This document shows, one piece after another, positions 16,954 through 25,105 of a DNA stretch of 64,000 bases. Source of the stretch: Lunatimonas lonarensis (GTDB lineage Bacteria > Bacteroidota > Bacteroidia > Cytophagales > Cyclobacteriaceae); the NCBI RefSeq assembly GCF_000390185.1, contig NZ_AQHR01000029.1, positions 1 through 64,000 on the forward strand. The letters run 5' to 3'. A program made the position numbers and the translations under genes. How positions within the stretch are numbered: the first letter of the stretch is position 1; each line of letters opens with the position of its first letter. The notes beneath the pieces are model-generated. The model saw only the letters and a list, made by a program, of their open reading frames with translations. It searched no databases and had not been told where the DNA came from.

Positions 16954-17724
16954 ATGTTTTTCGCTATTTCCCAGCTCTTCTCCTTTTTGGTCATGCCATT
17001 GACAATTTGCTTTTTATTGCTCCTGGCAGGCCAGTTTTTCCCAAACAGGGTATGGAAACGACGGCTACAAATCCTAGGGTTGCTTTTACTTTATGTTTTC
17101 AGCAATGGCTTTGTTGCCAATCTTCTGATCAATTGGTGGGAACCTCCTTACAAATCCATCGCGAACCTACCCACCTATGAAGTGGGCATTGTACTTACCG
17201 GAGTCACCAATCTGAGCAAAACCGCTGCCGATAGAACTTTTTTTGATAGGGGAGCGGATAGGGCGACACACGCAGTACAACTTTATAAAGAAGGTAAGAT
17301 CAAAAAAATCCTAGTATCCGGAGGACAGGGATTCGCTCCCGTAAACGATCAACGCGAGGCCAGAAAGCTGGCTGAGTTCATGGTAATCGGCGGGGTAGCT
17401 GAAGATGATATATTGATTGAGGATCAAGCAAAAAATACGCGCGAAAATGCCCAGCTGACCAAGGATCTACTGCTATCACAAAACTACTCCATTAACGAAA
17501 CCTACTTATTGATCACCTCGGCCTTCCACATATACAGGGCGGAACGATGTTTCCTAAAAGTAGGCATAAACGTGCACACCTTTCCAGTCGATTACTATGG
17601 AAACGATCACGTAATTGACTGGAAAGGACTGATTCAGCCTAGTCCGGGTTCCTTGCTGATTTGGCACAAACTGGTCAAGGAATGGCTCGGCATTACCATT
17701 TACCGAATAGCCGGCTATCTATAA
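16954..17724 (+). CDS. YdcF/ElyC-like DUF218 membrane protein
   Basis: 256 residues. Two hydrophobic segments (about 5-28 and 38-60) anchor it in the inner membrane, followed by a DUF218 domain: G-I-V-L-T-G-V, D-R-A-T-H-A-V-Q-L-Y-K-E-G-K, S-G-G-Q-G, E-D-Q-A-K-N-T-R-E-N-A and T-S-A-F-H-I-Y-R-A-E-R-C-F. Relatives such as SanA and ElyC affect envelope integrity; the biochemical role is not settled. A TATTTTTG element at 16893-16900 may be its promoter, though the spacer to TTTG at 16872 is only 17 nt. Confidence 0.85.
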   Translation: MFFAISQLFSFLVMPLTICFLLLLAGQFFPNRVWKRRLQILGLLLLYVFSNGFVANLLINWWEPPYKSIANLPTYEVGIVLTGVTNLSKTAADRTFFDRGADRATHAVQLYKEGKIKKILVSGGQGFAPVNDQREARKLAEFMVIGGVAEDDILIEDQAKNTRENAQLTKDLLLSQNYSINETYLLITSAFHIYRAERCFLKVGINVHTFPVDYYGNDHVIDWKGLIQPSPGSLLIWHKLVKEWLGITIYRIAGYL

Positions 17725-17783
17725 GCTTCCGGAAAACACAGTATAAAGTTATAGCAGGATCAAACATGTCAAACCAACCAACT

Positions 17784-18245
17784 TTACCAAGTGGCAGACT
17801 TCAGCTTTGGCATGGCACGGACGATATCACTCACACTTAATTGCCCGACCAACTTGCCGTTGCGCACAACCGGAAACCTTCGTATCCTCATTTCCAAAAA
17901 CTCCTGGGCGGCATCGAAAATAGACATGTCCGGGTGCATGGTAATGACCTCCTTTGTCATCAGTTCAGACACCGGTGACGGAAATCGGGGGGTATTGGTA
18001 TACTGCCCTTTAGAAATCGCTCTGAGGCAATCACCCTCTGAAATCATACCTACCAATCCTCCGGTGCTGTCCACCACTGGCCCTCCAGATATCTTCTTCT
18101 TGGTCAGAACCTCGATCACATGATCTATGCTGTCATCCGGATGGAAGGTAATTACATTGACCGTCATGAAATCCTTGACGGATATTTTCTGATCTTTTCC
18201 ATTTTTGACGGGAACTTCCCGTACTCCTTGAAAACTCTTTACCAT
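17784..18245 (-). CDS. Tandem CBS-domain protein
   Basis: 153 residues made of two CBS repeats: the first begins V-K-D-F-M-T-V-N-V-I-T-F and contains G-G-P-V-V-D-S; the second begins S-E-L-M-T-K-E-V-I-T-M and contains R-R-F-P-V-V-R-N-G-K-L-V-G. Such stand-alone Bateman modules bind adenosine nucleotides. No partner domain is attached. It is 96 bp downstream of cutC on the same strand and converges with the DUF218 gene. Confidence 0.88.
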   Translation of the reverse strand: MVKSFQGVREVPVKNGKDQKISVKDFMTVNVITFHPDDSIDHVIEVLTKKKISGGPVVDSTGGLVGMISEGDCLRAISKGQYTNTPRFPSPVSELMTKEVITMHPDMSIFDAAQEFLEMRIRRFPVVRNGKLVGQLSVSDIVRAMPKLKSATW

Positions 18246-18341
18246 GGCTTTTTGGGTTTAATGTATTCTGTGAATGTAAAAAATTAAACCGAAAAAACCA
18301 AATTTCAACCAATCATCATTGATGAATCCTGTTAAATAAAC

Positions 18342-19097
18342 CTACAAGTCGGTAAAATAAAGGGACTCGATCTCCCGCCTGTAGGCCTGAAGCTTTTCGG
18401 GTGACACCGTGAGTATCCTACGAAAGCTCTCCGGATCCGCAGATAGCTCCACATCCGACGACTCAAACCGGCTGAGAGTAGGCCTATAGGTTTTCCCACT
18501 GCTGTGGACTTCCCGAAGGTATCCGGTAGTTGCCAACTGCCTTAGGTGGTCGGGGTGCGCCCCTCCTCCAGGCATCACGATGAGCCGATCGCCTGCGGTG
18601 CACATCATTGTCTTCAGGTTATCCAGCCCCTCACCTACCGAATTTCGTGCGCCGGAGCTTAACACACGTTGAAAACCACACCTAATGACTGCCTCCAAAG
18701 CTTCCATGGGGTCTTTGGAAACATCAATAGCACGGTGAAAGGTACAGGGCTTTCCTCCTGCTGCCCGCAATAACCTTCCATTAGCCGCTTCGTCAACGGA
18801 GCCATCTGCTGTCAAAACACCGAAGACAAAACCATCCGCACCAAACTGATCCAAGAGGCGGATATCTTTCTCCATTACCTGTACCTCTTCCTCAGAATAA
18901 CAAAAATCCCCCCCCCTGGGACGAATCATCACCATGATGGGGATGGTGACCCTTTCCTTTAAAAAACACAGAAGCCCAACACTGGGGGTTGTTCCGCCCT
19001 CCCCTATATCGGCACAAAGCTCCAACCTATCGGCGCCGTGTTGCGCAGCCAACATTGCCGCCTCCACGGTGTAAACAGGCACCTCTAATTTAATCAT
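18342..19097 (-). CDS. cutC: CutC family protein
   Basis: 251 residues with a TIM-barrel pattern typical of CutC: A-A-Q-H-G-A-D-R-L-E-L-C-A near the N-terminus, I-M-V-M-I-R-P-R-G-G-D-F-C-Y, F-H-R-A-I-D-V-S-K-D-P and I-M-P-G-G-G. The family was first linked to copper tolerance, but that role is disputed. Only 3 bp separate it from the glycosylasparaginase gene upstream, so they are co-transcribed. In Bacteroidota cutC often lies beside glycan or asparaginase genes, which hints at a different role. Confidence 0.9.
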   Translation of the reverse strand: MIKLEVPVYTVEAAMLAAQHGADRLELCADIGEGGTTPSVGLLCFLKERVTIPIMVMIRPRGGDFCYSEEEVQVMEKDIRLLDQFGADGFVFGVLTADGSVDEAANGRLLRAAGGKPCTFHRAIDVSKDPMEALEAVIRCGFQRVLSSGARNSVGEGLDNLKTMMCTAGDRLIVMPGGGAHPDHLRQLATTGYLREVHSSGKTYRPTLSRFESSDVELSADPESFRRILTVSPEKLQAYRREIESLYFTDL

Positions 19098-19100
19098 CGC

Positions 19101-20096
19101 CTATTTCTTCTTAAAGTAGCTGGAAGAATCAATCATACCCTTCGCCTCCGGTATGTGCCGCGCAAAATTAAACCCGGGATGAACCGCATATGCACCATAT
19201 TCCCCATCCTTGTTCAATGCTAGAAAGCCAGCCTGGATATCCTCTATCCCTTTGCTTTTTGCTATCAATCTGCGGACTGCTTCTTCGCAGGCCTCTTGCG
19301 GTGTTCTCCCCTGCCTCATCAACTCCACAATCAAGAAACTGCCGCTGATTCGGATAATTGACTCGCCAAGTCCAGTGGCAGTAGCTGCCCCAACCTGGTC
19401 GTCGACATAAAGCCCGGCACCTATAATAGGGCTGTCACCCACCCGGCCATGCATTTTAAAGGCAAGTCCGCTGGTTGTACAGGATCCAGCCATATTACCG
19501 TTGGCATCCATGCAAATCATTCCTATGGTATCGTGATTCTCAATATTTATGATCGGTTTGTACTCAGATGTTTTTTTCCATTCATGGTAGGCTTTTCCTG
19601 CCCTCTCACTCAAAACCTCCTCCTCGATCGGAAATCCTTCGGAAATAGCAAACTGCCTAGCTCCCTCTCCTACCAACATGACATGGGGTGTCTTCTCCAT
19701 CACCAACCTTGCCAGGGAAATGGGATGCTTTACCTGCCTGACAAAGGCGACTGCCCCACAGGCCCCATCTCCTTTCATAATAGAGGCGTCCAACGTGGTG
19801 ATCCCTTCCCGATCAGGTAGCCCCTGGAGTCCTACGGAAAGATTACTCATATCACGCTCCGTAACCATTACTCCCTCTTCAACTGCGTCCACTATAGATT
19901 TACCTTGATGCAAAACTTCCCACGCACGTTCATTGGCCGCCATACCGTGATCCCAGGTGGAAAGCACCAAGGGCTTGGAACCAACCGGGCCGGTTGTTAG
20001 TCCAAAGGAGTCCGTTCCAAACGAAACAGGCAGGCCTATTCCAGCGCCAATAATCGTTTTTTTCAAAAATTTTCTTCTTCCTTGCATGGCAATCAA
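19101..20096 (-). CDS. N4-(beta-N-acetylglucosaminyl)-L-asparaginase (glycosylasparaginase)
   Basis: 331 residues, Ntn-hydrolase. It cleaves the GlcNAc-asparagine bond left after N-glycan and peptide degradation. The autoprocessing site is N-H-D-T-I-G with the new N-terminal nucleophile Thr190; G-A-G-L-Y-V-D and A-T-A-T-G-L-G-E are further family marks. The N-terminus carries R-R-K-F-L-K-K before a hydrophobic run, a plausible Tat signal, so it probably acts in the periplasm. It is head-to-head with the ROK repressor and upstream of cutC. Released amino sugar would fit the NagB-type enzyme nearby. Confidence 0.9.
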   Translation of the reverse strand: MIAMQGRRKFLKKTIIGAGIGLPVSFGTDSFGLTTGPVGSKPLVLSTWDHGMAANERAWEVLHQGKSIVDAVEEGVMVTERDMSNLSVGLQGLPDREGITTLDASIMKGDGACGAVAFVRQVKHPISLARLVMEKTPHVMLVGEGARQFAISEGFPIEEEVLSERAGKAYHEWKKTSEYKPIINIENHDTIGMICMDANGNMAGSCTTSGLAFKMHGRVGDSPIIGAGLYVDDQVGAATATGLGESIIRISGSFLIVELMRQGRTPQEACEEAVRRLIAKSKGIEDIQAGFLALNKDGEYGAYAVHPGFNFARHIPEAKGMIDSSSYFKKK

Positions 20097-20318
20097 TCAA
20101 ATTTTAATCGTTATGGTTAGAAAAGGCTGTGAAAAAACAACTTTTTTTAGAAAATCGCTTTTGTTTCACTAATTTTAAGTACAACTTACGAAACATTTCA
20201 AGCAAGGAAGATTCGCTTATCCTATGCCTTAATCTGACTCATGAAACTCGCGAGCCCTGCTTGTAGGCCAAATGTAGTGATAAATGTTGAAAAATATTTT
20301 AAACTAAGTATGTATTAA

Positions 20319-20353
20319 TTAATAAAATTTTTTATTAACTTGCATTAATTTTG
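20319..20353 (+). promoter_or_regulatory. Palindromic operator and -7 element ahead of the ROK repressor
   Basis: A perfect inverted repeat TTAATAAAA-TT-TTTTATTAA spans 20319-20338. Eight bases later is TAATTTTG (20346-20353), a full TAnnTTTG match, and the ATG follows at 20361, so the mRNA may have almost no leader. The palindrome sits where the -33 element would be. NagC/Mlc-type ROK repressors bind AT-rich palindromes, so self-repression is a natural reading. Confidence 0.55.
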
Positions 20354-20360
20354 AACAGGT

Positions 20361-21605
20361 ATGAACCTAATAGACCCGAAAGTAGTATTAGACAAAAAAG
20401 AAGGTGTGGTTGAAATCAAAAACTACATCAACAAAATCAAGATTATTAAGGAATTGTATACTGGCGGGAGCAACACAGCCAGCTATATCTGTCAGATGGT
20501 GGGCATCAGTCTTCCAACTGCCAATCTGCTGCTTTCCGACCTGTTGGAGGAAAAGATTGTTGTAAAGGAAGGTAGAGGACAGTCCCAGGGAGGCAGAAAG
20601 CCAGACCTATACGGTCTTGCTGAGGACTCCTTTTACGTAGTAGCCATCGACCTGAACCGGTTTTCCGGCAGGGCAGCCATATTTAATACAAAAAACCGAC
20701 GTGTAACGGAGGTGTATACCAAGAACATACCCCTGAACAGTGAATCGGCCACCATAGACCTGATATACGAATTCGGTCAGGAGGTAATCAATGGATCGGG
20801 AATCCCCGGCGAAAAGATAATTGCAGTTGGGATTACCATGCCGGGCTTAGTGGATGGAGTAGAGGGCTTCAATCATACCTACCTAAAATCCGCCAAAAAG
20901 AGTCTTAAAGAGATTTGGGGCAAAAAAATTGGCCGGACAGTATTTATCGAAAACGATGCTCGTGCGAAGACCTTGGCGGAGTTTAAGTTTGCTCAGACTG
21001 GGGAGTTAAAAAATGTGCTGGGCATGTTTGTGGACTGGGGAATAGGCTTGGGAATTATCATAGATGGGAAACTGTACCGCGGTTTCTCGGGGTTTTCCGG
21101 GGAATTCAGCCATTCGCCTCTGTTCGATAACAAAGACATATCCTGTTCCTGTGGAAAACGAGGCTGTCTGGAATCGGTAGCCTCTGGGACAGCCGTGATT
21201 CGTCTGGCGAAGGAGGCGATTGCTCTGGACAGTGAGTCTATATTGGCAAAGATGGCGCAGGGTAAAGGGGCTGATCTGGATCCTTCGACCATCGTAGAGG
21301 CAGCGATTGCCGGCGATCAACGTGCGATAGGCATCCTTTCAGACGTGGGGCTTGATTTGGGAAGAGGTATTGCCATCCTTATTCAACTACTTAACCCAGA
21401 GCTGATTATTCTGGGAGGTGCAATCGCAGAGGCAAATCAATACATTACTACCCCAATTCAACAGGCATTGAACATTTACAGCATGGCAAAACTGCGTGAG
21501 AAAACAGAGATCCAACTTTCGAAACTGGGAAGTGAAGTCGGATTGATGGGAGCGGTTGCCATCGTAAACGAGCATATTTTTGAAGATAGCATTAACTACA
21601 ATTGA
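20361..21605 (+). CDS. ROK-family transcriptional repressor (NagC/Mlc-like)
   Basis: 414 residues. An N-terminal winged helix-turn-helix (about 25-75; T-A-S-Y-I-C-Q-M-V-G-I-S-L-P-T-A) precedes a ROK sugar-binding domain. The ROK zinc motif C-S-C-G-K-R-G-C-L-E is intact at about 262-271. The phosphate loop reads D-L-N-R-F-S-G instead of D-x-G-G-T, as expected for a regulator without kinase activity. It is followed after 35 bp by the NagB/PIG-L gene and faces the glycosylasparaginase gene. Likely effector: an amino sugar or its phosphate; this is inferred from context. Confidence 0.9.
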   Translation: MNLIDPKVVLDKKEGVVEIKNYINKIKIIKELYTGGSNTASYICQMVGISLPTANLLLSDLLEEKIVVKEGRGQSQGGRKPDLYGLAEDSFYVVAIDLNRFSGRAAIFNTKNRRVTEVYTKNIPLNSESATIDLIYEFGQEVINGSGIPGEKIIAVGITMPGLVDGVEGFNHTYLKSAKKSLKEIWGKKIGRTVFIENDARAKTLAEFKFAQTGELKNVLGMFVDWGIGLGIIIDGKLYRGFSGFSGEFSHSPLFDNKDISCSCGKRGCLESVASGTAVIRLAKEAIALDSESILAKMAQGKGADLDPSTIVEAAIAGDQRAIGILSDVGLDLGRGIAILIQLLNPELIILGGAIAEANQYITTPIQQALNIYSMAKLREKTEIQLSKLGSEVGLMGAVAIVNEHIFEDSINYN

Positions 21606-21640
21606 ACCACACAGAGAAGTAAGTAAAAATAAACGCCATT

Positions 21641-23968
21641 ATGTTAACGAACTATCCTTTATCACCTGCTGAAGAAGCCTTTTTAAGAGATTCGGGTATT
21701 ACAAAAATCACCAGCAAGATACCCTATCTCATTGTTGATAATTTTCCAAAATTGGGATTGATGACCGCTTGCAGGTTTTTGGAATGGGCAGCTGATAACC
21801 CAAATGGTGTGATCAGTCTTCCTACCGGAAAAACCCCCGAGTATTTCATCAAATGGACGCAGTTTTTGCTCGAAAATTGGGAAAAAAAGAAGGGAATGGA
21901 AATCAGGGAGAAATACAACCTTTCCCAGGTTAAAAAACCCGTCCTAAAGGACTTGCAGTTTGTGCAGATCGATGAATTCTATCCGATTTCATCCTCCCAA
22001 AAAAACAGCTTTTACCATTACGTCAATAAATTTTATATCGAAGGATTTGGATTGGATCCGAAGAAGGCCTTACTGATAAATTCAGATGGAATCCCCCTGG
22101 CACAGGGGAAATCTTACCGGGAAATCTTTCCTGACTTCAAGGTAGATCTGTCGCTTCGCTTTAGGGAGGCGCAATCAGAAGCGGAAAAGTTGAAGCAGGA
22201 ATCCATCTATCTGATTGATAAATGGTGTGCAGAATACGAAGCCAAAATCCGTGAAAAAGGCGGCATTGGATTCTTCCTAGGTGGCATTGGACCTGATGGA
22301 CACATTGCCTTCAACACGAGAGGTTCTGATCTGTTTTCAACCACTCGACTTACTGAAACCAATTTTGAAACCCAGGCCGTAGCAGCCGGAGACCTCGGTG
22401 GAATTGAGATTTCCGCAAACCGACTGGTAATCACGATCGGTTTGGAGACTATCGTTCATAATCCGGACGCGGTGGCGATCATCATTGCTGCCGGTGAAGC
22501 CAAGGCTCCCATCGTAAAAGCCTCACTGGAATCGGAAATGACGAACCTCTACCCCGCCACCGTGCTTCAAAAACTGAAAGCTGGCAGGTTTTACCTTACC
22601 AAAGGGGCTGGGGTAAAGTTGGAAGACAGTGTAGAACGATTTTACACCGAAGGTGAATGGACAGAACTTAAATCAGAGAGAGCGGTTTTGGACCTATGCA
22701 AAAAACTGAAAAAGTACGGCCATCGCGTTACCTTAGAGGATCTGAAAAATGATCGGTATACGGCGCTGATCCCGAATTTAAACGAAAAAACGGTAAACGA
22801 CGTCATCAAAAGCATTAGCGAGAAAATAGAGCGGGGCCTTGCAGAAGAGAAAAACGAAGTCCTGCTGCATACCGGACCCCATCACGATGATATCTCCCTA
22901 GGTATATTGCCCCATATTACCAAACAGCTTCACGAAAACTCTAATACCGCTCATTTTGCCGTTTTGACTTCTGGATTCACGGCCGTCACGAACACCTTTG
23001 TAATAGACACACTGAAAAACACCAAGCGGTTTCTGGATGAAGGACGTATACAGATGGTTCGTTACGATGACTTTTTTGATACCGGCTATAAGCTGAAAAT
23101 GGACAAGGACGTATACCATTACCTGACCAACGTAGCCTCCGGAAACGCAGAAGAGCGGCTAAGGGGACTTTGCCATCGGGTGGTACGTGCCGTTGTTTTC
23201 ATCTACGGGGTCAAATCAACAATGGAACTTAGGGATCAAATCAATGAGATCATCACAGTGCTTAAAAACTCCTATGACGGGGAGAAAAACCCGAAGAACA
23301 TCCAAACGCTGAAAGGCATGATAAGGGAGTTTGAGGAAGAATTGGTTTGGGCGCACTTTGGTGTTCAGGTGAAAAACGTACACCACCTTCGCCTTGGCTT
23401 CTACACGGGTGATATCTTTACCGAGCAGCCGGATAAGAAACGAGACGTAGAGCCTATCCTCAACATGCTCCGGGATATCCGACCCACCAAGCTCAGCCTA
23501 ACCTTGGATCCGGAGGGCAGTGGCCCTGACACCCACTATAAAGTACTTCAGGCAACGGCAGAGGCAGTGCGCCAATGGGGAGAAGAAGAAGATCTTAGCA
23601 ACTTCAAGATAATCGGATACCGAAACGTTTGGTTTAAGTTTGATGCAGCGGAGGCCAATGTGATAGTTCCCGTTTCCTTGGGTGATATTTCGGTGATGGA
23701 GGATTCCTTTACCAACTGCTACCTCAGCCAAGTAAATGCTTCCTTCCCGAGCTATGCCCATAATGGCAAATTCAGCACCCTCGCCAAAAATACTTGGGTC
23801 AATCAGCTCTCAGACGTTCAGCTGTTACTGGGCAAAAACTACTTCTACCAGCATGAAACAGCAAAAGTACGATCCAGCCATGGATTGATATTTTTCAGGG
23901 AAATGGATGTGGAAGAGTTCCTGCGGGAAGCGCGGGAATTGGAAAAGTCCACCGAGGGAATGCTCTAA
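21641..23968 (+). CDS. Glucosamine-6-phosphate deaminase-like / PIG-L deacetylase-like fusion
   Basis: 775 residues. N-terminal NagB-type domain (about 30-340): Q-I-D-E-F-Y-P-I with D111 at the catalytic base position, and G-G-I-G-P-D-G-H-I-A-F-N with H221. After a linker (340-400) a PIG-L/LmbE domain follows (about 405-690), whose metal motif is P-H-H-D-D (residues 413-417). NagB converts GlcN6P to fructose-6-phosphate and ammonia; PIG-L proteins are zinc deacetylases, so one polypeptide might deacetylate and deaminate. Fused NagB-PIG-L proteins are known in Bacteroidota. This one is long, and neither activity is proven from sequence. Confidence 0.88.
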   Translation: MLTNYPLSPAEEAFLRDSGITKITSKIPYLIVDNFPKLGLMTACRFLEWAADNPNGVISLPTGKTPEYFIKWTQFLLENWEKKKGMEIREKYNLSQVKKPVLKDLQFVQIDEFYPISSSQKNSFYHYVNKFYIEGFGLDPKKALLINSDGIPLAQGKSYREIFPDFKVDLSLRFREAQSEAEKLKQESIYLIDKWCAEYEAKIREKGGIGFFLGGIGPDGHIAFNTRGSDLFSTTRLTETNFETQAVAAGDLGGIEISANRLVITIGLETIVHNPDAVAIIIAAGEAKAPIVKASLESEMTNLYPATVLQKLKAGRFYLTKGAGVKLEDSVERFYTEGEWTELKSERAVLDLCKKLKKYGHRVTLEDLKNDRYTALIPNLNEKTVNDVIKSISEKIERGLAEEKNEVLLHTGPHHDDISLGILPHITKQLHENSNTAHFAVLTSGFTAVTNTFVIDTLKNTKRFLDEGRIQMVRYDDFFDTGYKLKMDKDVYHYLTNVASGNAEERLRGLCHRVVRAVVFIYGVKSTMELRDQINEIITVLKNSYDGEKNPKNIQTLKGMIREFEEELVWAHFGVQVKNVHHLRLGFYTGDIFTEQPDKKRDVEPILNMLRDIRPTKLSLTLDPEGSGPDTHYKVLQATAEAVRQWGEEEDLSNFKIIGYRNVWFKFDAAEANVIVPVSLGDISVMEDSFTNCYLSQVNASFPSYAHNGKFSTLAKNTWVNQLSDVQLLLGKNYFYQHETAKVRSSHGLIFFREMDVEEFLREARELEKSTEGML

Positions 23969-23994
23969 CCCATCTTGGAAACAAGAGGAATTTG

Positions 23995-24024
23995 CGTTAT
24001 GCCTGATAAATCTCAGGCATAACG
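23995..24024. other. Perfect 12-bp dyad after the NagB/PIG-L gene
   Basis: CGTTATGCCTGA (23995-24006), loop TAAATC, TCAGGCATAACG (24013-24024). No T-run follows on the plus strand, so it is either a terminator of unusual form, an mRNA-stabilising 3' hairpin, or a protein-binding site upstream of the next ROK gene. Confidence 0.55.
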
Positions 24025-24130
24025 TGCTTCTCTGCCAACTAGCGTAAATCTATAAAACCAAGACCCATCGGCCAGAAATTGAGTTCATAACAAGTGGGTT
24101 GCAGTAATTATTTCGGTAAAGAATTTCAGC

Positions 24131-25027
24131 ATGGTAGCTAAAAACCAAATAGTAGGGTTAGACATTGGCGGAACCAAGATCAGCTCTGGTCTCAATGACG
24201 AAGGTGTGATCTTCGAACGATTGGAAAACAAAACACCTTTTTCCGAATCGCAGGAGTATATTCTGGAAGCCATTTCGGATCAGATCGCCCATTATCTGCC
24301 CTATAACTTCCAGGCCATAGGCATTGGCATACCCGGATTAGTGGACCCCGACCGTGGTATCGTATATAACCTTGCCAACATCCCTTCCTTCCAAAAAGTA
24401 AAGCTCAAAGATTTCCTGGAACAGCGATTTAATGTTCCTGTAGTTGTCAATAACGACGCCAATTGTTTCACATTGGGGGAATACCACTTTGGGCCGGCGA
24501 GGGTTCATCGCCACGTGGTTGGAATGACGCTCGGCACGGGAATTGGTACAGGAGTAATCGCGAATAACCATTTGTACACCGGATTTATCTGTGGCGCGGG
24601 AGAATGGGGGGGAGTTAGCTACTTAGACAAGACGTTTGAGGATTATTGTTCCAGTAAATTTTTCAAAGAGCGATACCAAGACACAGCAAAAAGATTGGCC
24701 AAAAAAGCATCGGAAAACAATAAATCTGCCATCCATGCTTTCGAAACCTACGGCACCCATTTGGGAACACTAATAACCCGTATTTTGTACACGTATGCCC
24801 CTGAAGCCATCGTGATTGGTGGATCCATCCGAAAGGCGTTTCCACTGTTTGAAAAAACCATGATGGAAGCTATTGGCACCTTTCCTTACAAAGCCATTTC
24901 GGACAATCTTCAAATTTATGTATCCGAGCGCGACGATTCAGCTATATTGGGTGCTATTTCCCTAGTTGATGAACAGGAATTTCAACGTAGTAGCGGCACA
25001 CCCGTACCCAACTCAGAAATATCCTAA
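24131..25027 (+). CDS. ROK-family sugar kinase (glucokinase/amino-sugar kinase type)
   Basis: 298 residues without a DNA-binding domain. The ATP loop G-L-D-I-G-G-T-K-I is canonical. Other blocks: G-I-G-I-P-G-L-V-D, N-N-D-A-N-C-F-T-L-G-E and L-G-T-G-I-G-T-G. The four-cysteine zinc motif of classical ROK kinases is missing, as in many Bacteroidota members. Its position after the repressor and the NagB fusion suggests phosphorylation of glucosamine, GlcNAc or glucose; specificity is not readable. Confidence 0.85.
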   Translation: MVAKNQIVGLDIGGTKISSGLNDEGVIFERLENKTPFSESQEYILEAISDQIAHYLPYNFQAIGIGIPGLVDPDRGIVYNLANIPSFQKVKLKDFLEQRFNVPVVVNNDANCFTLGEYHFGPARVHRHVVGMTLGTGIGTGVIANNHLYTGFICGAGEWGGVSYLDKTFEDYCSSKFFKERYQDTAKRLAKKASENNKSAIHAFETYGTHLGTLITRILYTYAPEAIVIGGSIRKAFPLFEKTMMEAIGTFPYKAISDNLQIYVSERDDSAILGAISLVDEQEFQRSSGTPVPNSEIS

Positions 25028-25074
25028 TAGAACCGGTAACCACTGAAATACTGGCCATTTTCGGATTTTTCCGA

Positions 25075-25082
25075 TATCTTTG
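25075..25082 (+). promoter_or_regulatory. -7 promoter element of the haloperoxidase-like gene
   Basis: TATCTTTG matches TAnnTTTG and lies 23 nt before the ATG at 25106. The -33 region is weak (CTGG), so this is a partial promoter call. Confidence 0.4.
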
Positions 25083-25105
25083 ATTTAATCAGAGAATAAA
25101 AAATT

